Assembly (NCBI RefSeq): GCF_030272615.1
Contig: NC_081415.1
Span: 630,147,240 to 630,207,239 of the forward strand
Length of the DNA stretch: 60,000 nt
Source of the DNA: Cryptomeria japonica
Taxonomy: Eukaryota; Streptophyta; Pinopsida; Cupressales; Cupressaceae
Reading direction: 5' to 3'
Shown: positions 1 through 9,440 of the stretch, piece by piece
How positions within the stretch are numbered: the first letter of the stretch is position 1
How the letters are laid out: every line of letters begins with the position of its first letter
Program-made: the position numbers and the translations under genes
The notes under the pieces: model-generated
Database searches by the model: none
Seen by the model: the letters and a program-made list of their open reading frames with translations, nothing else
Told to the model about the DNA's origin: nothing

Positions 1-284
1 AAATAGGTTCTTGAACATGATGTACCTCTGCACAAGGTTCTTCTACCTTTTGACTGACTGATTGTTCTTGATGTTTCTCTTTTTCCTGGTATTCACGTTC
101 CTTGCGTATTGTTTCTGCTGATTCAAATAGTGCCTCCTGCCATGAGTCCTCTTTGTATTTCTTCTTTGCTTTTCACTAAGGTTTTTGATATTTACTTGGT
201 GTCTTCTTTGGTGGTAGAGTGTTTTCATAGCCCAATCCTATTTTGTCTTTAAAAAATTGTGAAGGAGGATCTAATGGTTCTATG

Positions 285-395
285 ACGACTTCCTGAAGCT
301 TGCCGATAGGTCCTTTTCCATTGTATCCCATTTGTTGCATGATTAGGTAGCCTTTTCCATATAGCTATGTTGGTATAGCCACTTCCATAGTAGCT
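285..395 (-). pseudogene. G-patch-like segment after the protease
   Basis: In the same frame as the protease, about 150 codons downstream, the translation reads YGKGYLIMQQMGYNGKGPIG with a TAG just before it. The spacing of glycines and aromatic residues resembles a G-patch, a short glycine-rich RNA-binding module that some retroviral and retrotransposon proteases carry at their C-terminus. This is recognition by pattern only. Two further TAG codons lie in this stretch. It could also be only a linker with chance resemblance. Confidence 0.5.
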
Positions 396-859
396 TCTAT
401 GTCTTCTTCTTCATCTTTGTATAGCTAACTAAGGATGTCCTTTTCTTCTGATTCGTGTGCTAGTGTGCCTAGTTGAATGAATTTGCCATCAAATTTGGTG
501 ATGGGTTGTGTTGCTTGATGTGTTGATATTGAAGGCAACCCATGAGATTTAAGCGATGCTGGTAAGTTGGTTAGACACAAGGGTTCCAAAGAGTATTCTC
601 CCATGCCTTGTTCTTTGATTTTTATTTTCTATTTGAAATCCATAGATAGAGATTTAGACTTTTCTTCCTGAAGATCTGGTGCTGGGGAAATTTGTTTTTC
701 TTTGTTATGTGGAACTAAACTATCTTGGGCTGCCCCCATAGCATTACAATGTTGAAAAGGGTTATGATTTGCTGATATAGAAATCTCTTGTCTATTGTAG
801 GGGAACTTAACACACTGGTGATAAGTAGAAGGTACTACTTGCATTTCATATATCCAAGG

Positions 860-1345
860 TCAACCCAATAAGATATTATATGTGAGGTCTATGTCTAAGA
901 CTTGGCACATAGTGTCCCTTTGTATCGGTCCTACTTGAATTGGAAACACCACTATTCCTTTGGATGATATTTCTTCATCATCATATGCTTTGATAGTGAT
1001 CTTTTTGCGTGGATCAATAGACTGCTCAAAGAAGCCTAATGCATGGATAAGTTTTAAGGTACAGATATTAAGTCCAACTCCTCCATCTATTAATACTCTT
1101 TTAACTCGATGTTTGTAGACCAAGACTTCAATGTGTAGTGGAGTATTGTGTGGATGACTTAATGAAATATTATCTTGCTTAGAAAAGGTGAGATTATGAG
1201 GTCCTGTCGTATGAGCCACCATGGCTTGGAATTTGTCCGTATCTAGATCCTAGGGTACATTTGTTTCCAATAGTGCTTGTTCCAAGATGTCCTTGTGTTT
1301 TGGTGAAAGTTTCAGCAACTCAAGTATAGATATTTGAGCAAGAGT
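860..1345 (-). pseudogene. Retropepsin-like aspartic protease segment of the gypsy polyprotein
   Basis: The segment starts with a linker typical of plant gypsy elements (ISILELLKLSPKHKDILEQA), read after the frameshift near 1345. It then shows the protease flap and active-site region VKRVLIDGGVGLNICTL. The usual D-T/S-G triad reads D-G-G, a variant I have seen described in plant gypsy proteases, so activity cannot be judged from this residue alone. The segment ends in the conserved TYNILLG strand, where the next codon is TGA at 860-862 in place of the usual Arg. That fits a CGA to TGA change at a CpG. The reading frame continues past it into PW and then MQVVPSTYHQ (629-844), the expected C-terminal strand of the domain. 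Confidence 0.8.
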
Positions 1346-3305
1346 TTTTGCGCAGTTGACTAAACAGGTCATATTGAATCCTGGGTATGGTGTTTGCTGC
1401 TGACGTATGTCCCTTCAAGACATATTTTTGAGCTCTGGAGGTTACATTGATTGATTCATGTTTGTGTTTGTCCTTGATTGTAATAACATTTACTTGATTG
1501 CCCTCAGCTGATATATGATTGATGGTGTTATTATATATGTGATTGATACGGGATCCACGTGTATCGTTTGAGGTTGAAGCTCCATCCTTGTTGTAGTTTG
1601 GAAGAGGATTATTAAAGGCACCATGGTCACCATTTGTCTTGAGACCATCGACTGTTAAATTGCCTCTATCAATCATGTCTTGAACAATGTTTTTCAATCT
1701 TATGCAATCATTTGTTTGATGTCCTTTGTTTCGATGAAAATCACAAAAGTGTGAGTCATTCCACCAGGGTGGTTTGATTTGTGGTTCAACATTGTTGATT
1801 GTTGGTAAGGAGTTAATTTTTTTTCCCAGGAGCTCTCTGAATTCTAACTCCAATGATTGCCCTAATGGTGTGTAGATGCATTTTGTAAAGTTGTTGGTGT
1901 TACCTCGTGAGTTCATATTATGTCCTCGATTGGTGTTATTGTCTTGGGTATTCTTGGTGTTGTGAAGATGATCTTGATTGGTAGTTGGTGCATAAGTGTT
2001 AGTACCTTGGTTAGAACCCTTTTGATTCTTGGTAGCCTGATGATTACCTGATAAAGCTAACACTAGTTGTTTGGATTTCACATCATTAGTTTCATTTCCT
2101 CCTTCATTTCCAGTATTTTTGTTTCAATTCCAAAACCTGGATTTGTTTAAGTTGTTGTTGTTTTGGTTATTGTAATTAGAGTTGGATGAATTCGTCCCTT
2201 CTTTGAAAAATTTCAATGTTCCTTTCTTGACACATGCCTCCTCTACTTGGATGCCATTTTCAAACAATTTAGCAAAAGATGGTATGCATTGGAGTTTGAG
2301 TATGTAACTCATCTTGCTATTTAAATTGTCGATGAAAATTTCCATCTTTTCCTTTTTAGGCACATCTCGAGGATATCTTGAGACCATTCGTCACCAACGT
2401 TGAAGGAACACCATGAATGTTTCATTGTTTTTCTGTTTGGTATTGCAGACATCTAACATGGTGATGGTATGTTGAATTTTGTAGGAATATTGAGTTATAA
2501 ATTTGTTGACTAACTCATCAAAGGATCTAACAGGAGGTGTGATTTTGGATAACCATTTCATGGTTTGCCCACCCAAGCTTCTTGGAAATAATCTCATAAA
2601 ATAATTTTCATCATGGGCAAATTCCAAGCTCATGGTACAGAATTCCCGAAAATGATCATGAGGATCGCTTTTCCCATCGTATTTGTCAAATTTGGGAATC
2701 TCTGAATTTGGGGGAAAATGTACCATGTTTAACCTTCTGTCAAAAGGTTAAGGACAAATTTCATTCAAGGAATAATTTACTGTTGATCCTTGTTGCATGT
2801 CTTGCATCTATTTTTGTAGCATTTGCATTTGCCGTGTAAGAGCAATCAAGGGTGCATTCATTTTCTTAGGGAAGAGTTCTTCCTTCTAATGGTTTCTAGC
2901 TTGGAATGGCGTGTGTAACGGTATGTTTTGCTTAGGGATGTTTTGCTCAGGTATGTTTTGTTCAAGTATGTTTTGTTTAGGGTCACATGCTTCCTCCTCT
3001 CTTTGTCATTCTTGATAAGCATAATATTGAGACCTTGTTCTAAATATGTCAGTATCAAAGTCTTCAGGGAGTTTAACTCCTTTGCTTGTGAGCATGAGTA
3101 GGTATTTTTCTTTGTCTGCTTCCATGAGTTTTTCCACAAGTTTTTGAAATGAAGCGCTTTCTTGACACTCTTGGAGGAGTTCCTCAGAAATTTCAGTGTC
3201 TTCTAGATTTGGATATTCGAAAAGATTTGATATTCTTTGATCCATGTTGGACTCTGGTTGTGGTTCGCTTTTCTTGTTTCATTGAGAGCGAGTAACAACG
3301 GGCAT

Positions 3306-3692
3306 CTAGTAGAAACTTTCTATGACAAAGGGAATTAACTCCTCTTCCATCTTTTGCCCAGGGGTTGGTGGTTCAAATCGAGGTATGCTGTAAGTGATGC
3401 ACACTTCTGGGAAGAAAGCTGGATTGATCTTTCCTCCTTGATTTAGGCGTTGGCTGAATGTCACTTTTTGACAGAATGCTCTACTCCTCAATGGTTCCTC
3501 GTCAAATTCGTTTGTTTTGTCTTGAAGATACAAGCGCACGTGATGGAGGAATGTTCGATGAGATTTGAAGAGTTGGCGATTGATGTATAAAAACCTATTC
3601 ATTTTAGCAAGTTTTAGAGAACTGGGTTGTTGTTTCCTCAACTTAGTGTTGTGATAAATACTCTTTCTTCTCAAAATATGAGGATTAGTCAT
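3306..3692 (-). CDS. Upstream ORF in frame with gypsy gag
   Basis: A 128-residue open frame ends in a TAG directly abutting the gag ATG (TAG at 3308-3306, ATG at 3305-3303) and lies in exactly the same frame. The C-terminal half (QLFKSHRTFLHHVRLYLQD, then EVCITYSIPRFEPPTPGQ) looks protein-like, but I recognise no domain. Either it is an N-terminal extension of the polyprotein cut off by a stop mutation, or it is a separate leader peptide. It has no membrane segment and no zinc-finger cysteines. Confidence 0.4.
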   Translation of the reverse strand: MTNPHILRRKSIYHNTKLRKQQPSSLKLAKMNRFLYINRQLFKSHRTFLHHVRLYLQDKTNEFDEEPLRSRAFCQKVTFSQRLNQGGKINPAFFPEVCITYSIPRFEPPTPGQKMEEELIPFVIESFY

Positions 3693-4174
3693 GCATAGGT
3701 GATCAATGGTTTCCTTTGATTTGTTTTGGATTCAGATATCTTGTTTGAAAACTTCAAGTTTTACTTTATCAAATGAAGGTTTAGATGCCCCCTCACGACA
3801 AAGCGTGTCAAATGTTATGGGATAAGATATTTCCTGATATGGAAACTTGATTTGAAAAATTTGAGCTTAAAACAGGTATGCTTTTGGATAAAAATCCATT
3901 TGATTGAAAGACCTTTTGATACATGTGATGGTGTTTCCTAATTCTTGATAGGAGAGATGTGTTTTTATCTCTTGACTAGTTTTCGGATTTTGACAACTTA
4001 GTTTTAAGGAAAACTTGCTTTTGGAGTAGTTTTGATACTCTGATTTCGATTTTCTGTCTGATGGAGTTCAAGTGAGAAAAAAGGGCTTCCTAAATTGTTT
4101 TTAGAATTTTCAAAAACAGTTTCTGTTTTGCCCCTTGTTTTCTCAGTTTCAGCTATGTGCGAAGCCAGAAATCC

Positions 4175-4525
4175 AATGCACTACCAAATTTTCATAACGC
4201 GCTAGAGAATGGTCTCCACGTGCTAAGTTGCCTTTTTGATGCACTAACTTGGTCTATTTGATTTTGGTTTAGTTTGAAAGGTTATGTGCTAATACGTCCT
4301 ATTAATGCACTAACAGCTGATCTCAACGTGCTAGTGTTAGGTCCTGAAGGACTAAGCTATTGCTTCGACACGCTAAGATGTTTTCAGAAAGCGCTAAGGT
4401 TTGAACTGCAAATTTGGGATTGATTATGCGCTAAAGTTCAGTACTAATGTGCTATGTTGAACCTTGTATGTGCTAAAATGTGGTTCCAAAGCGCTAGGAT
4501 GTTGCTCTTACGCGCTAAACTACCC
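4175..4525. repeat. Array of spaced RYGCGCTAA-like words, leader copy
   Basis: About 14 copies of a 9-10 base word lie 15-40 bases apart in otherwise unrelated sequence. Examples are acgcgctag, acgtgctaag, atgcactaac, atgtgctaat, acacgctaag, aagcgctaag, atgcgctaaa and acgcgctaaa. The variants differ mostly by GCGC becoming GTGC or GCAC, which is what decay of methylated CpG would give. All read in the same direction on the plus strand, opposite to the element. The function is unknown. Confidence 0.65.
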
Positions 4526-4806
4526 TAGTAGTTTGACTTGGTAGTTTTCTGTGATTTGTGAACTTTGTCTCAATGATGATGGATGATTTTCTGAAGTAAG
4601 AAATGAAAGCACAACGCAAAAGAGATAACCATTTTGCCTAGTCTAAACAATGAGTGTATGTTCTGCAAGGATGTGTTCAAATCCCCAGTGTTTTAACAGG
4701 TTTGGATACAGAAAATACAATTCAATCAAACTCTTATTCAAGGGTCATTGACAATACCATAGCTCACTAGTCTCGATACTCTGTCAGCTCAAATAGCCTT
4801 GTCACC

Positions 4807-4822
4807 CCCTAGGGAGCGCCCA
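4807..4822 (-). promoter_or_regulatory. Probable primer-binding site of the gypsy element
   Basis: Read on the minus strand this is TGGGCGCTCCCTAGGG. It starts with TGG, as expected for pairing with the CCA end of a tRNA, and sits just inside the proposed LTR end. I cannot name the tRNA. The LTR edge is uncertain by about 12 bases. Confidence 0.5.
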
Positions 4823-6034
4823 TTTTTTCACAATTGAGTAGTCATCTTGGGAGATATATGGTGGGTAATCTTGGGGACAGATTCTTCCCCACCCTTGCAC
4901 TATGATACTGCAAATGTTTGGATGCTAACTCGGCTCAAAGTTTCTAATGCTAAAGTTCATAATCAGGATTCTCGTTTGGCTGTCAATGATAAACTCCCTC
5001 AAGAGGCTTCCCAACCTTTAGAACAAAGGCTTTACGTATCGTAAAGATACTGGGGGAAGGCTAATCGCTATGTGCAACCATTGAAAAGGACTTTTGTCAC
5101 TTTCCACTTTTGATTATAGTGGGTTGGAACACTTGGCATCAAAGTCATTCCCCACTTAGGTCATTCCCCTCACACCGGCCAAAGAATGGCTTTAAGAGTT
5201 GTTCAACTCCTCGAGAGAGCAGGCCTAAAGTTCAACTCCTCGAAAGAGCAGGCCTACTAAAGGTTTTAATGCTTAAAAACACTAAAAGCGTAAGAGTGGT
5301 TTGGCTTTTTGATCACCTAGCTAAGGGGAGAGCATATACCTTCCACTTTCGAAGTGAAGCACACAAGTGTTCTTTTTATCCTTTTATCACAATGATTTGC
5401 TAAAATTTATATGGAGATATTGCTCCACAAAAACATGGTGTTCATTTTATTTCCTCAAATCAATGATTATCTGATTTAGTAAAGAAACCTGGTCAACAAA
5501 GCAAAACTTTGATTTTTGGTCCACAAAAGAACTCGATAAAAGGGGAAGAATTTCCCTCTTTAACTTGGAATAAATTTGAACAAGTGAAATTCTTTTTCTT
5601 TGCAAAAATTTAAAAGTTGATCCTTTTATACACCAAAGGATGGTGAGGTTCTTTTTACAGCTCTTTTTGCAAAATGAAAATTTGTTGGTTCTTTTTAGAA
5701 ACCCAAATGAAAGTTTTCTCCTAGGAAAGCAAGAAAGATCTTTGTTTGTGGTTCTTTTTAGGTACCCAAATAAGGTGTGAATTCAATTTTTATCTTTAAA
5801 CAAGAAATGAAAGGAATTTAAAATTTTAACTAACTTAGCTAAGTTAGTAAAAACTTCCAATTACTTTAAATCTAGCTTGAATTAAAAAAAAGAAGCTCCA
5901 AACCTGCAATTAAACTGTCAGTTACTTGCAAAACAAAAGTTTAATCAGTTAGCAAAATAATGGATTTTGTGGACTTCCACAAGTCTAACTCTTGAAATCT
6001 CTGTTACAAATTATTTCCTACCCTCTGTCTGTGA

Positions 6035-6270
6035 TGCGCTAGAGAATACACTATATGCGCTATAGAATTCCCTGGATGCGCTATCAGACAGACCTGACAC
6101 GCTAAGTTGTTTGTCAAATGTGCCAAACTATTAAATTCTTGCACCAAAAGCTACAGGAAAGACCTAAAAACTCTATGTGCTAAGGAAGATTTCCCACACA
6201 CTAAGATATGAATCTGACGTGCTGAACAACAGATTGGATGCGCTATCAAAGGTTCCCTACGCGCCGAGTC
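6035..6270. repeat. Array of spaced RYGCGCTAA-like words, LTR copy
   Basis: Eight or more words of the same kind as at 4175-4525, in the same orientation, downstream of the TATA box in the transcribed part of the LTR. Examples are atgcgctag, atgcgctata, acacgctaag, atgtgctaag, acgtgctga and acgcgccga. The spacing is irregular at about 20-45 bases. Confidence 0.6.
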
Positions 6271-6846
6271 TCGTTTCTCGCGTACCTGCAAAGTTGGTCA
6301 TATTCAAAAACTGATTTGATTAATGGGGTTAAGCCCAATGGTGGGCATTGGAAATGTATGCGGGAAAAGCGGTTCAATGAAAATCAAATCATGAAAATAT
6401 TCAAAGACTTGCCCACACACCCATGGGAATCTTGGTGCAAGTTATAGAGCCATGAGGAATAACTCAACTTCCCAAGCAGTTTTCCATGGTTCTCTATCTC
6501 ACAAGGTCCCTCAAGCCAATGCCTTTGCTCTCAGATCACTAAGTAAAGTGACTTAGGGATGACAAATGCAAGAACGAGGGATGCTTTTGATCAAATTTAG
6601 TATGAATGCATCCTATTTATGCATGATTCTAGCAAACGAACTAAACTAGATGATAAGATGCCAAGGTTAGTAAAAATACTATCCTAACATGATATACTAG
6701 CTATATGATTTAATCTACGATGATAGAAATAATCTAAAATAATTATTAGGTTTATTTCTATTACAAAGAGAGGCTAAATGCTTGTTAAAATTAAGTATAA
6801 GTATGATGCTAAAAACTTGGATCCTAAAATGGAGGGATGATGGCTC

Positions 6847-6854
6847 TATTTATA
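6847..6854 (-). promoter_or_regulatory. TATA box of the gypsy LTR
   Basis: The minus-strand sequence is TATAAATA within ttctataaatagagcc. It would place transcription start near 6815-6820 and split the LTR into about 1 kb of U3 and about 2 kb of R plus U5. Confidence 0.55.
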
Positions 6855-7821
6855 GAAGAAATAGGGCAATGGATGGTCAAGATTGAATGATCCAATCAAT
6901 GGTCAGGATTGAAAGTTATCAATCCATGTTTACAATTCTCACCAATGAAATGGTGACAATTGTCAACATAAGACTGCTTGAGAGGAGAAGTAAGAAGCAT
7001 TAAATACTTGAGAAGACCTCATGGTTACCTTAGGGGGTAAATGTTAAGGTTAGGGTTATCCAATGGATAAAGGTTTTACCCAAAGGATAAACTCTTGTGC
7101 AAGGGTTAAAGGGATAACCATGGTCAAAGCTATGAATGCTTGATGAGATCCCTGGGTTAGATGAGGGTTGAGTTAGGCATAAAGTCTCTAACCATGCCAC
7201 TAAGGGTTAGTTAACCATTAATGGTTTGAAAGACTTTGGGGACAAATTTGTAATAGTCCTTCCAAATTTGGGGGTGTTCAACAAGTTAGCTTGTTGAAGG
7301 CATAAAGGCTTTAATGACTTTGGAAGACTTTAGTCCAAATTTGAGAAGTGACCTCCTCAAATTTAGGGAAAGGGGATAATTGATGGGTTTAGGTTAATTG
7401 ATTAGGATTGGGAGGGTTCTAGAAGAATTTAGGAAGAGGGTTAGGAGGCAAGTGGGAGATGTAGGAAAATGCAAGTGGGTGAGGGATAATAGGATTTAAT
7501 TAAAATAAATTGATTTATTTTAATTTAGTTATAAGTGGGGAATTTAAATAAATTAGATTTATTTATTTGGGATGAACTATTTAATTAAATGTAAATTTAA
7601 TTAAAAGTAGAGAGAAGGGATTTAATTAAATAAAATGATTTATTTAATTAAATGATATAAAAAGGCTTAAGTGAATTTAAATAAATAAATTGAATAATTT
7701 ATTTAATTAAATAGAGGAATGTGGATGATTTAATTAAATTAGATTTAACTAAATACAGGAATGAGAATAAAATAAACATTTAATATTCATTTAGGAATAT
7801 GGTCATTTTTATATGTCTACA

Positions 7822-9420
7822 ATAAGAAACAATATTTGCATAACTAGGAGAGGGGACATGCATGTATCTACTCCTGGATACATTTTTCTCATATGCATGA
7901 TGTGTATGAGATTATAGATTATTCCTTCTAGATCTCTTTCTACATTCTTCTACCCTATGGCCATGACCATTGCATGCAAAGAAATAACTAAAGAACGATG
8001 GCATATGACTTACACATTTATTCTGCCATGCATGGGGAGATCTTACCAGTTTATAATCTTCATTTCTGCTTCTTCAAGGATGGATCCTAGGATGTCCATT
8101 CTGTGCAGCTCTTCCATCCAATCTCTTCTTCTCCCACACTTGCTTTGTCCAGTGGGCAGTAGCTTCTTTTTATCCTCTATCGATAGGAGGTCGTCTTTGT
8201 TGTCTTCTCATGTTCTTTCTTCTGGTGAAGTTGTCTTCTCCCATTTTCCCTTTTCCTTTGGGATATGTAGTGTTCCTCCTCCTTACAACACCGGTCTTTA
8301 TTTTTGTCTGCAAGTCTTCACCAGTTGTGGTTAGGTCAACCTTCTTCCAGGGAGCATTTTTTACTGTGAAGGTTTGTCCCTTGTTTTCTCCCTTTGAGGA
8401 GACAAACAAAATGTCATTGTGGGGGGCATTCTTTCTGGTGGAGCATTCACTGGCACCATTTCCTAATCCTTTAGTGTCCATGGCATGCTTTTGATTTTTC
8501 AACATTTTGTCCAAGCCATCATTGTTGCTTTCAAATTGGATTCTTACCTTGAGCTCATCTTGACATTTCTCAAGGTCATTTCAGAGAACATCTATTTCTC
8601 CAATTAGGTGTTGATATTCTACAATTTTTACTTCTAGCCTAGATGCTAGATCTTCACACCGACACTCCTTAGTGCCTTCTTCTTGAGACTTCAACTATGA
8701 GATGCTTTTCTCAGATTCTTCAAGGCATTTCATTAACTGGTTCTGCTCCACAATAGCATCATTGTTGAATAGCTTGTATTCATTTCTTACTCTTCTGAGT
8801 TATTCAAGTGCATTCACAAGCTCACCTTCAAGGTCAACATCTACTTCCTCTTCTTCTTCACCTTCACTATCACTACCAAACACATCTCATTAGTAGGAGT
8901 GATCTGCATGATCATTCTTAGATGTGTGCCTCTCATTTTTTGATTCTTGAGCCATGAAGAGGTGGGTTCCTTCTTCATCAATGTTGCGGCTGCTAGTAGA
9001 TCTACCTTCATCATCTGCAAATTCATGAGATGTATTTCTCATCTCATCATCACAAGCCGGTTCTGCAGTAGTGAGCTCATTTCCATAGAGCTTCTTCAAT
9101 CTCTCCCATAAGCCTTTTGTTGATCTACATCTATCCACTAGTGAGGAGACATCATCTGCTAACCCACAGAGTATATCCTTCATTGCACTGGTTTATTCTT
9201 TTTGCATCTGAATCAATGGGAGGACTAACTTTACTAGGGCAAAGATTTACAATAGACATCCACACATCAAACCCAAGAGAGGATAGGTAGACTTCCCTTC
9301 TGCAACTCCAATTGGAATAGTTTGAACCATAAAAAAATAGAGTAGGGATTAACACTAAACAAACCATTGTGTCCTTAATCCAGAATCTACCCAAGCTAGA
9401 GAAAGATCATCTGACTAGGA
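7822..9420 (-). pseudogene. Ty1/copia gag, decayed and cut by the gypsy element
   Basis: Reading leftwards from the primer-binding site, the translation shows a copia gag N-terminus (YGSNYSNWSCRREVYLSSLG near 9330-9270). A UBN2-type segment follows (MKDILCGLADDVSSLVDRC, then GLWERLKKLYGNE) at 9183-9080. Next come an acidic linker, a heptad-like coiled-coil stretch (about 8800-8520) and a region with KGKGKMGEDN near 8245. A zinc knuckle remnant (C-N-G-H-G-H-R-V-E-E-C, missing the first Cys) lies near 7975-7938. Three frames are used, so several frameshifts have accumulated. Protease and pol would lie beyond the inserted gypsy element, off the left edge. The coiled coil plus knuckle order recalls Sirevirus-type gags, but I cannot prove the clade. 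Confidence 0.75.
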
Positions 9421-9438
9421 ACCTAGGCTCTGATACCA
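9421..9438 (-). promoter_or_regulatory. Primer-binding site, initiator Met-tRNA type
   Basis: The minus-strand sequence is TGGTATCAGAGCCTAGGT, two bases inside the LTR end. This is the standard plant copia primer site complementary to the 3' end of initiator Met-tRNA. It shows that the adjoining LTR is the 5' LTR and that the element reads leftwards. Confidence 0.85.
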
Positions 9439-9440
9439 AT

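Larger units (their letters stand above)
1..3305 (-). pseudogene. Ty3/gypsy gag-protease polyprotein, decayed, 3' part beyond the left edge
   Basis: This is the start of an LTR-retrotransposon polyprotein, read right to left. The likely first codon is the ATG at 3303-3305 (MPVVTRSQ), followed at once by an in-frame TGA; a second ATG at 3243-3245 opens MDQRISN. The capsid-like retrotrans_gag domain spans about 2726-2124 (FDKYDGKSDPHDHFREF, then MKWLSK). A gypsy-type zinc knuckle (FCDFHRNKGHQTNDC) lies near 1755-1700. A protease-like segment and a G-patch-like segment follow and are listed separately. One frame is kept from 3305 to about 1350, with stops at 3006 and three more between 2880 and 2740. 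A frameshift near 1345-1350 moves the rest to another frame. Most stops look like CAG, CAA or CGA changed to TAG, TAA or TGA. Reverse transcriptase and integrase are not in the window. The gypsy gag assignment is solid; the clade is not determined. Confidence 0.88.
3693..4834 (-). other. Untranslated leader of the gypsy element
   Basis: This is the stretch between the 5' LTR and the first coding frame of the minus-strand gypsy element. It holds no credible ORF of its own; the small plus-strand frames at 4847-5403 are in the LTR and resemble nothing. Next to the LTR it carries the primer-binding site. Between about 4175 and 4525 it carries an array of spaced short words, listed separately. Confidence 0.6.
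4835..7821 (-). mobile_element. 5' LTR of the Ty3/gypsy element, about 3 kb
   Basis: On the minus strand the LTR begins TGTAGACATATAAAAATGAC at 7821 and ends near 4835 or a few bases lower, next to the primer-binding site. A TATA box lies at 6847-6854. The outer part (about 7480-7790) is very AT-rich with repeated ttaattaaat runs. Bases just outside are ATAAG (7822-7826), the expected position of a target-site duplication whose partner would lie left of the window. The element interrupts the gag of a copia element (7822-9420). Confidence 0.7.

Noticed and set aside
43-228. 61-codon minus-strand ORF at the left edge
   Set aside because: It is in a different frame from the protease/G-patch continuation, very Arg/Lys-rich, and most likely a shadow.
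4175-6270. CRISPR-like array of spaced short words
   Set aside because: The words are only 9-10 bases and degenerate, the spacing is irregular, and the genome is eukaryotic.
8157-8494. Plus-strand ORFs opposite the copia gag
   Set aside because: They are shadow frames of the minus-strand gag at 7822-9420.
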